Shown: positions 8,707-17,653, numbered from the stretch's first letter. The stretch: DNA of 64,000 nt from Mycobacterium tilburgii (GCF_902168065.1 NZ_LR655698.1:20964-84963), one strand, 5' to 3'. Made by a program: numbers and translations. The notes: generated by a model from the sequence alone, not told the origin.

Positions 8707-8758
8707 GACCAGCGACGGGAGGCACCAGCCGCACGCTCGGCGCCACCCGTCGCTGGTC
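8707..8758 (+). terminator. Long hairpin downstream of hsp18
   Basis: Perfect 13-base arms, GACCAGCGACGGG (8707–8719) and its complement (8746–8758), enclose a 26-base loop beginning 11 bases after the hsp18 stop. There is no T-run, which is common for mycobacterial terminators. It could instead stabilise the hsp18 mRNA 3' end. Confidence 0.5.
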
Positions 8759-8951
8759 ACGGAGCCTGCGCCGATGGTTGTGACATGATCAAAACCGACC
8801 TCGGCGCTGAATACCCAGCGCCACTCGAGCCCACACCGCGGCTTCGCAAGCTCCCTTACCCCGCCCCCGCCGTAACCGGCCGGGTCGGCGCGCGCAGGCG
8901 AGCGTGGCCGGCCGGACCTGGCGAACTGCATCTGAGGAGACGAAGTCCGCG

Positions 8952-9641
8952 ATGAGTCGGGACCTGAACGGCCAATCGGCCGACGTCGAACAAGCCCTCG
9001 CCGGCGGAGCACCGCAACGGGCGGGGTGGTTTCGGTTCTACTTTGCCGACCAGCGCTGGGAATGGTCCGAACAGGTGCAGCAGATGCACGGCTACCAGCC
9101 CGGCACGGTCACCCCGACCACCGAACTGGTGTTGTCGCACAAGCACCCGGATGATCGCGGGCAAGTCGCCATCGACGAAATCCTGGACACGCACCAGGCG
9201 TTCAGCACTCGCCATCGCATCATCGACACCGGCGGGCACGTGCATCATGTCGTGGTGGTCGGCGATCAGCTGCGCGACGACAAAGGTGGGGTGATCGGGA
9301 CGCACGGGTTCTATGTCGACGTCTCGCCGTTGGACCAGGCAGGCGAAGACCTCGTCACCGCGAAGCTCGCCGAGATCACCGAGCAGCGCGCCGTCATCGA
9401 GCAGGTCAAAGGGATGCTGATGCTGATCTACGGCATAGGCGACGTGGCAGCCTTCGAACTACTGAAATGGCTCTCCCAAGAAGCGAACATCAAGCTGCGC
9501 CTGCTCGCCGAACAAATCTGCGACGACTTTCGCGGCGCGGGCCAGCGGCTGCCGTCGCAGTCGGATTTCGACCACCTCTTGTTGACCGCGCAGCAGCGCG
9601 TCGCCCAGGCCGCCGACTCCATGGCCAGTCGAGACGCGTAA
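8952..9641 (+). CDS. PAS–ANTAR domain protein, putative RNA-binding antiterminator
   Basis: A 229-residue two-domain protein. Residues about 25–130 form a PAS fold: AGWFRFYFADQRWEWSEQV, the MHGYQPG loop and GTHGFYVDVSPL. Residues about 145–205 are an ANTAR module, EQRAVIEQVKGMLMLIYG then AAFELLKWLSQEANIKL. ANTAR domains bind dual RNA hairpins and prevent transcription termination. A signal sensed by PAS would thus act on RNA, in the cytoplasm. No receiver domain or adjacent histidine kinase is present. GAGGAGA lies about 12 bases before the ATG at 8952. Target transcripts are unknown. Intact within a decayed neighbourhood. Confidence 0.8.
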   Translation: MSRDLNGQSADVEQALAGGAPQRAGWFRFYFADQRWEWSEQVQQMHGYQPGTVTPTTELVLSHKHPDDRGQVAIDEILDTHQAFSTRHRIIDTGGHVHHVVVVGDQLRDDKGGVIGTHGFYVDVSPLDQAGEDLVTAKLAEITEQRAVIEQVKGMLMLIYGIGDVAAFELLKWLSQEANIKLRLLAEQICDDFRGAGQRLPSQSDFDHLLLTAQQRVAQAADSMASRDA

Positions 9642-9687
9642 GCCGCTTCGACGACAACGGCCGCTACCCCGCCTAGCGGCGCACGGC

Positions 9688-9896
9688 TCAGAGCTCGTCG
9701 GAGAAGTCGGCGCTGAGCCAACGGTCCGGCCGTATGGTGAACAACACGTTTTCGTGGCCTTCCAAGCTTTCGACGAACGCCGGTCCGCCTTCTGCACCGA
9801 GGTATCGAACGGCGATGGATTCCATCACGTCCACCGGAGTCGGCATGGTCGTCTCGACGACGGTGCCTTCCACCACCACGTATCGATAAGGCAGCT
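9688..9896 (-). pseudogene. Pyridoxamine-phosphate-oxidase-like (PPOX) C-terminal fragment
   Basis: About 68 codons, YRYVVVEGTVVETTMPTP to RPDRWLSADFSDEL, match the last strand and tail of PPOX/F420-dependent split-barrel proteins. The N-terminal half with the flavin/F420 site is missing, and the frame upstream is closed by stops. Remnant; cofactor cannot be told. Confidence 0.5.
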
Positions 9897-10293
9897 CCTC
9901 AACCGGAAGTCACGCTGGCCGGTTGCCGCGTGTCGCCCGCCGCGCCAAGGAAGTTCGGCGGCTGCGGTACCCGAATCAGCTCGTTGCAGATCACGCCGAT
10001 CACCACCAGGCCCCGTATGATCATGAACGACCACCGGTAGCGCTCGGGACCCGTCACGTGCGCAGCTGTCCATCGCCGACGGCGCCCACGGCAAGCTGCG
10101 CTGGACGCGACAACTTCTTTCCCTGGGTTTGGCGCCGGATGCGCGGGCTGTCCCCGTCCGACGAGCGGTCGCCGAAACGTCCGCAGTTGGCGCCGGTGAC
10201 CGCGCGGCGCGGCGGCTGCGACAGACCACCGACGGGGGCACCGACCGCGATCGTTGCGGCGAGGAGCCCTCAGCGGTCAGGCATCCTTGACCC
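9897..10293. other. Decayed region before dedA
   Basis: About 400 bases without an intact gene. On the minus strand (about 10050–9915) a hydrophobic stretch reading YRWSFMIIRGLVVIGVICNE looks like one membrane helix of a lost transporter. The rest, up to dedA, is unrecognised. A short leader for dedA must lie at the right end, but no clear promoter is seen. Confidence 0.35.
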
Positions 10294-10959
10294 ATGAACG
10301 CCGAGGCTTTGCTGCAGTCCATCCCGCCGCTCGCGGTATACCTCGTGGTCGCAGGCGTGGTCGGGCTGGAAAGCCTGGGCATCCCGCTTCCCGGCGAGAT
10401 CATCCTGGTCAGCGCTGCGCTGATGTCGTCGCACCACGACCTGGCGGTCAACCCGGTCGGCGTCGGCGCCTCGGCAGTGATCGGCGCAGTGATCGGCGAT
10501 TCGATCGGGTACTCGATCGGCCGGCGGTTCGGCATGACGCTGTTCGACAAACTCAGCCGGCGACTCCCCCGGCACTTCGGCCCGGGGCACGTGATGCTGG
10601 CCGAGCGCCTGTTCGACCGCTGGAAGATCCGTGCGGTGTTCTTCGGGCGCTTCATCGCGCTGTTGCGGATCTTCGCCGGGCCACTGGCCGGCGCGCTGAA
10701 GATGCACTACCAGCGTTTCCTGGCGGCCAACGTGTCCGGCGCCATCTGTTGGGCGGGCGGCACGACCGCACTGGTCTACTTCGCCGGGATCGCCGCGGAA
10801 CGATGGCTGGAGCGGTTCTCCTGGGTCGCGCTCGTCGTCGCGATCGTGATCGGCGGCACCGCGGCAATCCTGCTGCGGGAGCGCACCTCCCGCGCGATCG
10901 CCGAACTCGAGGACGAACACGAACGCAAATCCGGAAGCACCGCGGCCGACCCCGTCTGA
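10294..10959 (+). CDS. dedA: DedA family membrane protein
   Basis: A 221-residue integral membrane protein of the DedA/SNARE-associated (VTT) family; members act as undecaprenyl-phosphate or phospholipid flippases/scramblases in the inner membrane. Visible family features are the re-entrant loop LESLGIPLPGEIIL (residues about 25–38), GDSIGYSIGRRFG, and the motif FGRFIALLRIFAGPLAGA (about 113–130), whose arginines are essential in E. coli homologues. Four to five hydrophobic helices; the C-terminus is charged. Close in length to Rv2637. Intact. No co-directional partner. Confidence 0.88.
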   Translation: MNAEALLQSIPPLAVYLVVAGVVGLESLGIPLPGEIILVSAALMSSHHDLAVNPVGVGASAVIGAVIGDSIGYSIGRRFGMTLFDKLSRRLPRHFGPGHVMLAERLFDRWKIRAVFFGRFIALLRIFAGPLAGALKMHYQRFLAANVSGAICWAGGTTALVYFAGIAAERWLERFSWVALVVAIVIGGTAAILLRERTSRAIAELEDEHERKSGSTAADPV

Positions 10960-11016
10960 CCCCGGGGCTAACCGGCTGCCTCGACGATCTGAGTGGCCTG
11001 GGCCGGGCGGTGCTGC

Positions 11017-11566
11017 TCAATCTAGCCACACCGCCATCTTCTGGGCGCGCCGGGCGGCATTCAGATCGCCAACGGCGACGAGCACGATCGCGCCCTTCAT
11101 CAGCAATGTGCCAGGACGACGCGAAGTCCTGGACATCGGTGAGTCCCGCGGCCTGCGCGCGGCGACGGACGATGTCGCGCACGTGGTCGATGTGCGCGAT
11201 GCAGGCCTGCCCGGCGGGGTGATCGGCGCCCAACTCGAGCAGCACGTTGATAAAGTTGATAAATGAGCAGCCCTCATAGCCGTCGCGGAGCTGAAACCAC
11301 TCGTGCATCAAGTCGAAGATCGCCAGCAGCTGTTGCTCGGGGGTGGCGCCGCGGCATTCGGACTGCGCTTCGATCAGCCCGTGTGTCCAGATCTGCTCGC
11401 GGCGCTCCAGCACGGCCAACATGAGGGCGTTCTTGGTGGCGAAATGCCGGTACAACGTCGCCTTGGCCACTCCGGCCCGCTCGATCACCTCATCGGTGCC
11501 GACCGCACGGATGCCACGCCGGCTGAACAGTTCATATGCGGCGTTCAAGATCCGTTCACGGGCGGG
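11017..11566 (-). pseudogene. TetR-family regulator, truncated and frameshifted
   Basis: A TetR helix-turn-helix is clear: ARERILNAAYELFSRRG then VIERAGVAKATLYRHFATK. The ligand domain follows to VQDFASSWH. The ending GAIVLVAVGDLNAARRA is in another frame, so a shift lies near 11105–11120. The start codon is missing, because the 5' end abuts a carboxylate-amine-ligase fragment on the opposite strand at about 11565. Two lesions make it nonfunctional. Confidence 0.75.
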
Positions 11567-12104
11567 TATTCGGCTCGCCCGAGCAGTACGACCACACCGT
11601 CCGCATGCTGGTCGACAGCGGCGTGATCCTCGATCACAAGGTGATCTACTGGGATGTGCGGCCATCGGCGAACTTCCCGACGGTCGCGGTGCGGGTGGCC
11701 GACGTGCCTGCGACGTTCGACGACACGGTGTTGCTGACCACGTTGATTCGGGCCGCCGTGATGACGGCGCTGGACTCGGTGGGCCGCGGCGACGACGGGA
11801 ACCGGCTGCTGCCGCTGGCGGCATTGCGCGCCGCGTACTGGAAGGCCGCCCACGACGGCCTGGCCGGCCAGCTGCTGGACTCCGTTCACGACTACGCGGC
11901 CGTGCCAGCCCGCCGGCAGTTGGACGCGCTGGTGCACCGGGTTCGTCCGGCGCTGGAGCAACTCGGCGAGTACGACCGCGTCACCGCCGGACTCAAGCAG
12001 CTGCTGGCCGACGACAACGGCGCGGTGCGGCAGCGCCGGTATGGCAACAGCGCGGCGACATGCGCGAGGTCATCGCGGCCGCGGCGGCCGCCACCCGCAG
12101 CTGA
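11564..12104 (+). pseudogene. YbdK-type carboxylate–amine ligase (glutamate–cysteine ligase 2) C-terminal fragment
   Basis: The reading FGSPEQYDHTVRMLVDSGVI, then YWDVRPSANFPTVAVRVADV, fits the C-terminal half of the weak glutamate–cysteine ligase family (Rv0433-like). The ATP-grasp-like N-terminal half is absent. A frameshift near 12030–12045 separates the body from the natural tail (GDMREVIAAAAAATRS, ending at 12104). It is joined head-on to a TetR remnant at about 11565. Confidence 0.65.
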
Positions 12105-12362
12105 CTACACCGCGAACAGGCGATACAGGCCCACCGCGCCAACAGCCACAATCGTGAAACGCAACGCGTTCGGCGACAACCGCCGCCCGTACCGGGCGCC
12201 GACCCACCCGCCCACCAGCGAGCTGGCCGCGATGACGCCGGCCACCTGCCAACTGATCCGGTCGAACGCCACCAACGTATAGCCAACGGCCGCAACGATA
12301 TTGACCACCACGCCAAGATATTCTTGGCGGCGTTCATGCGCTGGATCGACTCCGGCAGCAGT
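12105..12362 (-). pseudogene. TauE/SafE-type membrane permease C-terminal fragment
   Basis: Hydrophobic codons from NAAKNIL through VVVNIVAAVGYTLVAFD to GGWVGARYGRRLSPNALRF and the stop at 12105 match the last helices of sulfite-exporter (TauE/SafE) family proteins. The fragment changes frame near 12308. Upstream it is fused to a short-chain dehydrogenase remnant at about 12362, so the N-terminal two thirds are missing. Confidence 0.6.
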
Positions 12363-12966
12363 GCCGACCAGCTTCTCCCGAGCCTCATTTAGAGCAAACG
12401 GGCACACCGCGTTGACTCGGATGTGGTAGCGAGCCCACTCTGTTGGCGGCGACCTTGGTCAGCGTCGCCACCGCTACTTTGGCCGCCGAATAGGGAGCGG
12501 TATACGCAATGCCGGCAAGGGCAGACCCCGACACAAAGCTAAGCACCGACGCCCACCCCGACTCTCTCAGAAAAGGAAAGCAAAGCTGCATGAACCGAAA
12601 TGTCGCCTTGGGCCCGGTCGCCTCCGAGAGCTCCTAATCTTTATCGGTGACCAACTCCAGCGCCTTGGGGCATAGCGAAGAATTGCGCGGCGTTGACCAA
12701 CACGTCTATACGCCCTTCCCCGGTGTCGGCTACCTGACGCACAGCGGCTTCAATCGCGTCGGGGTGGGCAATATTGGCCCTGATGAACCAGGCCCGCCCG
12801 CGGTCGGTAAAAATCCGCTCTACGCGCTCCAGGCCCTTCTCCTCGTTCAGATCGACGATCATGACGTGGGCACCCAAGCCTGCCAACTCCTCAGCAATCG
12901 CCCCTCCCAACCCTGAGCTCCGCCGGTGACTAGCGCGTATCTGTCTTCCAAGCGAGACAAGACCAC
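12363..12966 (-). pseudogene. Short-chain dehydrogenase/reductase, frameshifted and truncated
   Basis: An SDR can be pieced together. RYALVTGGAQG meets LGGAIAEELAG across a one-base loss near 12912. IDVLVNAAQFF marks the NAG-type motif. The catalytic YSAAK lies in AYTAPYSAAKVAVATLTKVA in a second frame, and VCPFALNEAREKLV in a third frame ends at the TauE junction. NAD(P)-dependent alcohol or keto reduction would have been its role. It faces the aldehyde dehydrogenase remnant across an AT-rich gap with two palindromes. Confidence 0.7.
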
Positions 12967-12985
12967 TCCTTGCTGCTATATAACA

Positions 12986-13016
12986 ATATAACATTATATG
13001 TCCTATTGTTCAATAG
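12986..13016. promoter_or_regulatory. Two adjacent AT-rich palindromes between divergent SDR and ALDH remnants
   Basis: ATATAA/TTATAT (12986–12999, 2-base centre) and CTATTG/CAATAG (13003–13016, 2-base centre) are perfect inverted repeats three bases apart in GC-rich surroundings. Size and symmetry suit a dimeric repressor, possibly the TetR protein encoded at 14180. Inference only. Confidence 0.5.
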
Positions 13017-13103
13017 TTGCATATCGTCGACCCCTGCCTAGTGGGCCTCGGCCCAAGGGCCGCTTCGTCGATTCATCGTCAACCGCTGCGCTGACCCCCG
13101 TGG

Positions 13104-14086
13104 AATGCCCCGATGAGCCTGTTCGCCCAGAAAAGTAGCGCCGGCCCTCGCGGCGGGCTGCACGTTGGTGGCCAAGCCCTCGGAACTGTTCCCACTGGTC
13201 AGCTTGCGGATCGCGGAGTTGATCGCCGAGGCCGATCTGCCCACGGGGTATTAAACGTGGTGATCAGACCCGGCGATCCGGTGGGGAAGGCGCTGGTCGA
13301 CGATCCTCGGGTGGACAAAGTCTCATTCACCGGCAGCCGGGCCGTGGGTGGTGCGATCACGGCTACCGTCGGTGCCCGAATTGGGCGAGTTTCGTTAGAG
13401 CTGGGTGGTAAAAGCCCGGCGGTGATCTTCGCCGACGCAGACCTGGGCAAGGCTATTGGGATCGCCGCGGGCAACGCGTTTTTGGGGCTGTCGGGTTAGG
13501 TGTGCGTGTGTCAGTCGCGAACCTTGGCACCGCGACGTGTACGACGATGTGGTGAGCAACCTGATCGGCTTCGCCGCGGCCGCGACCTTCGGCGACTTCT
13601 TCGACCCCGCGGTGTCAGCGGCTCCGATGATCAGCCCGCAACACATGAACCGGGTGCTCGGCCACATCCACAGCGCGGTCAGTGACGGCGCTGAAATCGC
13701 GGCAGGCGGGGGCCGCGCCGAAAAACCACCGACGGCCGGCAATTTCGTAGCGCCGGCAGTGCTGGTCAACGTGGACAACTCGATGGCGGTGGCTCGAGAC
13801 AAAATCTTCGGACCGGTATTGTGCGTGATCCCATTCGACGATGAAGACGAGGCCATTCGGCTGGCCAACGACACCACCTACGGCCTGGCAGCCGCGGTCT
13901 ACACCTGCGACGTCGGCCGGGCGTTGCGAGTGAGCCGCACCGTGGGGCGGGCAACGTCGGTGTCAACACCTGGACGCTGCAACCGCACGCCCCGTTCGGG
14001 GGATGAAACAATCCGGTTTTGGTCGCGAGAACGGGCGCGCGGGAATTATGGAATATCTCGACACCAAAACCACATTCCTGGGCTGA
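13104..14086 (+). pseudogene. Aldehyde dehydrogenase, multiply disrupted
   Basis: An NAD(P)-dependent ALDH is recognisable from SLFAQK onward. LPTGVLNVV, DKVSFTGSRAVGG (cofactor loop) and VSLELGGKSPAVIF (catalytic Glu) lead to a TAG at 13498–13500, in place of the expected Gln just before the catalytic Cys. The C-terminal body IFGPVLCVIPFDDEDEAIRL is in another frame, and the tail LDTKTTFLG in yet another. About 150 N-terminal codons are missing. At least four lesions. Confidence 0.8.
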
Positions 14087-14179
14087 CGGCTTGTCCGGTG
14101 CGCGCTTCGCCAACGAGACACCGCGTGTCACGTAGCATAAGGAGCTGAAGTTTTTAGCTATCGTCCGCGGAGGAGTGAT

Positions 14180-14791
14180 ATGTCGACTGATCGAGCAACT
14201 GGCGAAGTGACGGTCACCGACGACTTCGATCGGCACGACCAGATACTCGACGCCGCCAATGAGTGTTTTACACAATTGGGCATTCATCGCACGAGCGTGC
14301 AGGACGTGGCGCGGATGGCCAAGGTCTCTCGGGGCACCATCTATCGGTACTTCGAGGACCGCGACGTGCTCATCGAGGCGGCGATCGAGCATGGTGCCCA
14401 ACGCTTTTACCGTGAGGTCACCGCGGCGATGGAAAACAAGACCACGCTCGCCGAAAAACTCGGCGCTATGGCCGAAACCCACGCAAAAATCCTCCTCGAG
14501 CACCGCACCCGCAACCGACTGATGGCCGATGACTCCGAACTCATGCGCCACATGGTCTCCGATGGCGACAGCACAGTGCGGCGCACGACGAAGTTTCTCG
14601 AACCCTACGTGCATGACGCGCAAAAACGCGGCGAAGTCGGCACCGGGGTCAACGTCACAGCGGCCAGCGAGTGGCTGGCGCGCATCATCTACTCCTTCTC
14701 GACGGTCAACCAGGGGCTGAGCTTCGATATGACGAAGCCGAAAACCGTCCGCGCCTACGTCGAGAAATTTGCCATCAACGGCCTGCGCTGA
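14180..14791 (+). CDS. TetR-family transcriptional regulator
   Basis: A 203-residue repressor-type protein. The helix-turn-helix occupies about residues 20–65: QILDAANECFTQLGIHRTS, VARMAKVSRGTIYRYF. A helical ligand/dimer domain follows. A strong GGAGGAG site stands before the ATG at 14180. It lies downstream of the ALDH remnant and convergent to a thioesterase gene, so it probably once controlled the SDR–ALDH–thioesterase lipid cluster, perhaps through the palindromes at 12986–13016 (inference). Ligand unknown. Intact while most of its presumed targets have decayed. Confidence 0.85.
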   Translation: MSTDRATGEVTVTDDFDRHDQILDAANECFTQLGIHRTSVQDVARMAKVSRGTIYRYFEDRDVLIEAAIEHGAQRFYREVTAAMENKTTLAEKLGAMAETHAKILLEHRTRNRLMADDSELMRHMVSDGDSTVRRTTKFLEPYVHDAQKRGEVGTGVNVTAASEWLARIIYSFSTVNQGLSFDMTKPKTVRAYVEKFAINGLR

Positions 14792-14819
14792 AGCAAGGGC
14801 TCGTCGTCTACGACTCCGA

Positions 14820-15635
14820 TCACATAGCGGTGCGGCTGTCGTGACCCATAACCGCAGGATCGGTCGCGAATTCACGGACCATTGCCTGGATCGTGTATGA
14901 CGCCGCCAGCCGACCATCCTGGCTGAAGACCCGGCCATCGCCTTGCACGAGCCCGCGCCCCGACCAGAAAGCGTGGTTGGTGTACAGCAACCAGCCCGCG
15001 ATATCGACGTCTTCGTGAAATGCTATGGTAACCTTCATGATTCCCGTCGAAAGGGTGATGTGAGCGCGAGCTTCGCCCAGTCCACGATGCGGCAGCATGC
15101 CAGCCGCGATGGTCCAGTGGGTCGTCGACTGAGCAAGCAACGCGGCCTGTAGGTAGGGTGCGCGCGGCGCATTACGAAATTGGACCCACGCGTTGATCAC
15201 TGGCGGACCGACCCGGTCGGGGTCCGGATCGTAGGCAGCGTTGACAACCCGGATTTCGCGACCGGTCATCCCAAAGCCCGGAAAGGCCACCGCCGCATCG
15301 GGTCCCGGCACGTCCGGCATCCGCTCGGTGTCCCGCATTATCTCGCTGGCGCCAGAGTCCGCGAGAACAATATCCGCGGTGCGCAGCACGCCGTGCTGAT
15401 TCACGCGGACTTCGGCCGACGAGAACGTTCTGCCGCGGCGAAGAACATCGACGGTTAGGTCCACCGGCGCATCGAATGATGCCGCCTTGGTGAAGATCAT
15501 CGACCCCGACGTAACTCTTTGCTCTGGAATCACTTTCGATGCCGCAACGATGGACTCCGCGAGCAGTTGCCCACCCTCGACAACGTTGCGACGAGTAGGT
15601 CCATGGGCCGGCCCAATGAAACGGCCGTTGCTCAT
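14820..15635 (-). CDS. Acyl-CoA thioesterase (TesB/hotdog family)
   Basis: A 271-residue double-hotdog protein like acyl-CoA thioesterase II. The first hotdog runs about residues 1–110, with FIGPAHGPTRRNVVEGGQLL and SGSMIFTKAASFDAPVDLTV. The second, about 150–260, has HEDVDIAGWLLYTNHAFWSG, GLVQGDGRVFSQDGRLAAS and a tail. Such enzymes hydrolyse acyl-CoA esters in the cytoplasm. It ends the minus-strand run SDR–DUF427–thioesterase with small gaps and is the only unbroken member. Substrate is not predictable. The start ATG at 15635 follows the DUF427 frame by 3 bases. Confidence 0.8.
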   Translation of the reverse strand: MSNGRFIGPAHGPTRRNVVEGGQLLAESIVAASKVIPEQRVTSGSMIFTKAASFDAPVDLTVDVLRRGRTFSSAEVRVNQHGVLRTADIVLADSGASEIMRDTERMPDVPGPDAAVAFPGFGMTGREIRVVNAAYDPDPDRVGPPVINAWVQFRNAPRAPYLQAALLAQSTTHWTIAAGMLPHRGLGEARAHITLSTGIMKVTIAFHEDVDIAGWLLYTNHAFWSGRGLVQGDGRVFSQDGRLAASYTIQAMVREFATDPAVMGHDSRTAM

Positions 15636-15638
15636 GGG

Positions 15639-16089
15639 CTAGACATCGATCAACCTGCGCAGCTCGTCGGCGTCTCCCCAAAGCGGGAACGTGACAGGAA
15701 CCTTCGAGCCATCGTGCCAGTGTTCTACAAGGACGACGCGTAGAACGAGACGTGCCCGGCGATCGAGACGACCTACCGGCAACGGGGTTCGGTATGCCCA
15801 CACCACGTTTTCGATAGCCGGGGCCGCACTAGTCAACGCCCAGTAATTTGCTCGGCCCTTGAAGGGACACACCGTGCTGTAGTCCGACGGCACGAAGAGG
15901 TCCCACCGCACATCGGATTCGGGGAAAGTACAGCCGGTCGTCGTGGTCGGTCTCGGTGACCACGAGGCAGTGGTCACTTTCGGCGACGAGTACATCGCGG
16001 AACCACACCTGACCGGTGTAAGGGCACGGAGTCGCTTCGATTCGATATTCGGGGTGATCGGGCCACGCTGATTGGACTTGCGCTGTCAT
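15639..16089 (-). pseudogene. DUF427 protein, frameshifted
   Basis: The N-terminal frame starts at ATG 16089 and reads GQVWFRDVLVAESDHCLVV. Near 15920 the match jumps to another frame with SDVRWDLFVPSDYSTVCPFK and GRANYWALTSAAPAIENVVW, the DUF427 core. A VEHWHDGSKVPVTFPLWGD tail ends at 15639. At least one frameshift is needed. Its ATG overlaps the upstream SDR stop (ATGA). DUF427 function is unknown. Confidence 0.7.
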
Positions 16090-16690
16090 GTCGTCACTGC
16101 CCTACGCATCGATGACGGCGGACGAACGACGGGCTGCTCGAGGCCGACGACGGAAAAGTTCAGCGCGCTCGCGAAAACACCCGCCAGCACGTCGGCGACA
16201 TCCTCCGGCGTCATCAGCTGCTCCTGAAGCAGACCGCGTGCGACCCAATCTTGGACGACAACCCCCAGTAGGTCGGGGTCAAACGCCGAAGTGAACTCCG
16301 TCGGGACGGTGCCTCCCACCGTGACGCAGCAGAACCGAAACCGCGGATGCTCGGCGCGCCAGGCGTTGAGGCTCTCCGACAGCACGGCCTCAATACTCAA
16401 TAAAGGAATAGGCGCCGAGGGCAGTCCGTGGCTGCCCCACGATTTCGGAGGTATAGTGCGACAAGACTTGATCAGTTGGTGGACGCTGATGACATTGGTA
16501 CGCATCACGTCAAACCAGTCATCGGCGGAGGTGTCGGCGAACATCCGCAGCGGGGCGTAACCCACCGATATTAAACAGCAAGTCGATGCCGCCCAGCGTG
16601 TCTCAGGCGCCATCGGCGAGGTACGCGCAATCCTCCATGCTTCGCACATCTGCGGTCACGGCGTTGCCGCAGCCGGCTCCGCTATACCAG
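16086..16690 (-). pseudogene. Second short-chain dehydrogenase, degraded
   Basis: Fragments of an SDR: VGYAPLRMFADTSADDWFDV, MRTNVISVHQLIKS, then a region in a shifted frame around the expected catalytic Tyr (YTSEIVGQ), and a cleaner C-terminal half (LSESLNAWRAEHPRFRFC to MRRAVTT). The NAD-binding N-terminus is lost at a junction with a P450 remnant near 16688. The stop overlaps DUF427 in an ATGA, showing the former operon. Confidence 0.6.
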
Positions 16691-17051
16691 TCCCATTCAA
16701 AACCCCTTACCGCTACACCCGTGCTGACTATCAAATCGGTGACGTCACCATCTCCTCAGGTTCACGTGTGCTTATGTCTTTCGGAGCGGCCAACCGGGAC
16801 CCCTTGCCTTCGACGACCCCAGCACCTTCCGCGCGGACAGAAACCCACGGACCCACGTCGGCTTTGACTACGGTTCGCACCTATGCCTAGGAGCGCCCCT
16901 CGCACGCATAGAGGCAGGGGCCGTTCTCCGTCAACTTGTCGGCCGCGTGTCACGAATCTCAACCACAGGACCCACAACGTGGTCCAACAACAGCTCGCTG
17001 CGTGGCCCGACACGCCTCCCCGTCGTTCTCCACGAGAGGTCAACCCCATGA
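16688..17051 (+). pseudogene. Cytochrome P450 C-terminal fragment
   Basis: The haem-binding loop is plain: HVGFDYGSHLCLGAPLARIE, with the axial Cys. Before it stand PFKTPYRYTRADYQIGDVTI and SGSRVLMSFGAANRDP. A one-base loss near 16808 splits these. The N-terminal two thirds are missing, and the fragment begins where the opposite-strand SDR remnant begins. Not functional. Confidence 0.8.
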
Positions 17052-17079
17052 AGCCCGGACGTACACCGCCCTAGCGATG

Positions 17080-17096
17080 GGCCTTGTTTAAAGGCC
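17080..17096 (-). terminator. Hairpin after tRNA-Val(CAC)
   Basis: GGCCTT/AAGGCC arms (17080–17085 and 17091–17096) around a 5-base loop lie just downstream of the minus-strand tRNA. It may end that transcript; no T-run is present. Confidence 0.35.
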
Positions 17097-17114
17097 TAGT
17101 TGCAGTAATGGTAG

Positions 17115-17186
17115 TGGTCCCGGCTGGGATCGAACCAGCGACCTTCCGCGTGTGAAGCGGACGCTCTCCCACTGAGCCACGGGACC
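17115..17186 (-). tRNA. tRNA-Val (anticodon CAC)
   Basis: A 72-base cloverleaf on the minus strand. The 7-bp acceptor stem is GGTCCCG/CGGGACC, with D-arm, anticodon stem TCCGC/GCGGA with loop TTCACAC, and TTCGATC T-loop. The 3' CCA is not encoded. Reads GUG codons. Confidence 0.95.
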
Positions 17187-17366
17187 GGCGCCGAGAGGCG
17201 AACGACGTCGAAGAGTAGCACGTAACCGCTGTGCGCCCGTATGCGCCATCACCGCTCCGGGGGCACCGTTATAACGTAGAGCGACAACGTACATGAGATT
17301 TGTGCGCGCCCACGTCGGTGGACTATCGTCGTCCTTCACACCGGGCGAAGGTCTCGTCCGTTGCGC

Positions 17367-17439
17367 GCGGATGTAGCGCAGTTGGTAGCGCATCACCTTG
17401 CCAAGGTGAGGGTCGCGGGTTCGAATCCCGTCATCCGCT
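17367..17439 (+). tRNA. tRNA-Gly (anticodon GCC)
   Basis: Acceptor stem GCGGATG/CATCCGC, anticodon stem TCACC/GGTGA with loop TTGCCAA, T-loop TTCGAAT. Discriminator T at 17439; CCA not encoded. First of a three-gene tRNA run. Confidence 0.95.
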
Positions 17440-17468
17440 CGAAGGTGCAAGTGGCATCAATCCCCCAC

Positions 17469-17542
17469 GGTGGAGTGGCCGAGTGGTGAGGCAACGGCCT
17501 GCAAAGCCGTGCACACGGGTTCGATTCCCGTCTCCACCTCCA
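17469..17542 (+). tRNA. tRNA-Cys (anticodon GCA)
   Basis: Acceptor stem GGTGGAG/CTCCACC, anticodon loop CTGCAAA, T-loop TTCGATT. CCA is encoded (17540–17542). It lies 29 bases after tRNA-Gly and 13 before tRNA-Val, so probably one transcript. Confidence 0.95.
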
Positions 17543-17555
17543 GTTATTCTTCCCG

Positions 17556-17630
17556 GCGCGATTAGCTCAGCGGGAGAGCGCTTCCCTGACACGGAAGAGG
17601 TCACTGGTTCAATCCCAGTATCGCGCACCA
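17556..17630 (+). tRNA. tRNA-Val (anticodon GAC)
   Basis: Acceptor stem GCGCGAT/ATCGCGC, anticodon stem CTTCC/GGAAG with loop CTGACAC, T-loop TTCAATC, encoded CCA at the end. Reads GUC/GUU codons, complementing the CAC isoacceptor nearby. Confidence 0.95.
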
Positions 17631-17653
17631 CAATTTGCGCGAAGCTCCTTGCG

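Noticed and set aside
14180..14791. KstR/FadR-type assignment of the TetR protein
   Set aside because: Only the general TetR fold is visible; the palindromes nearby do not match the KstR box.
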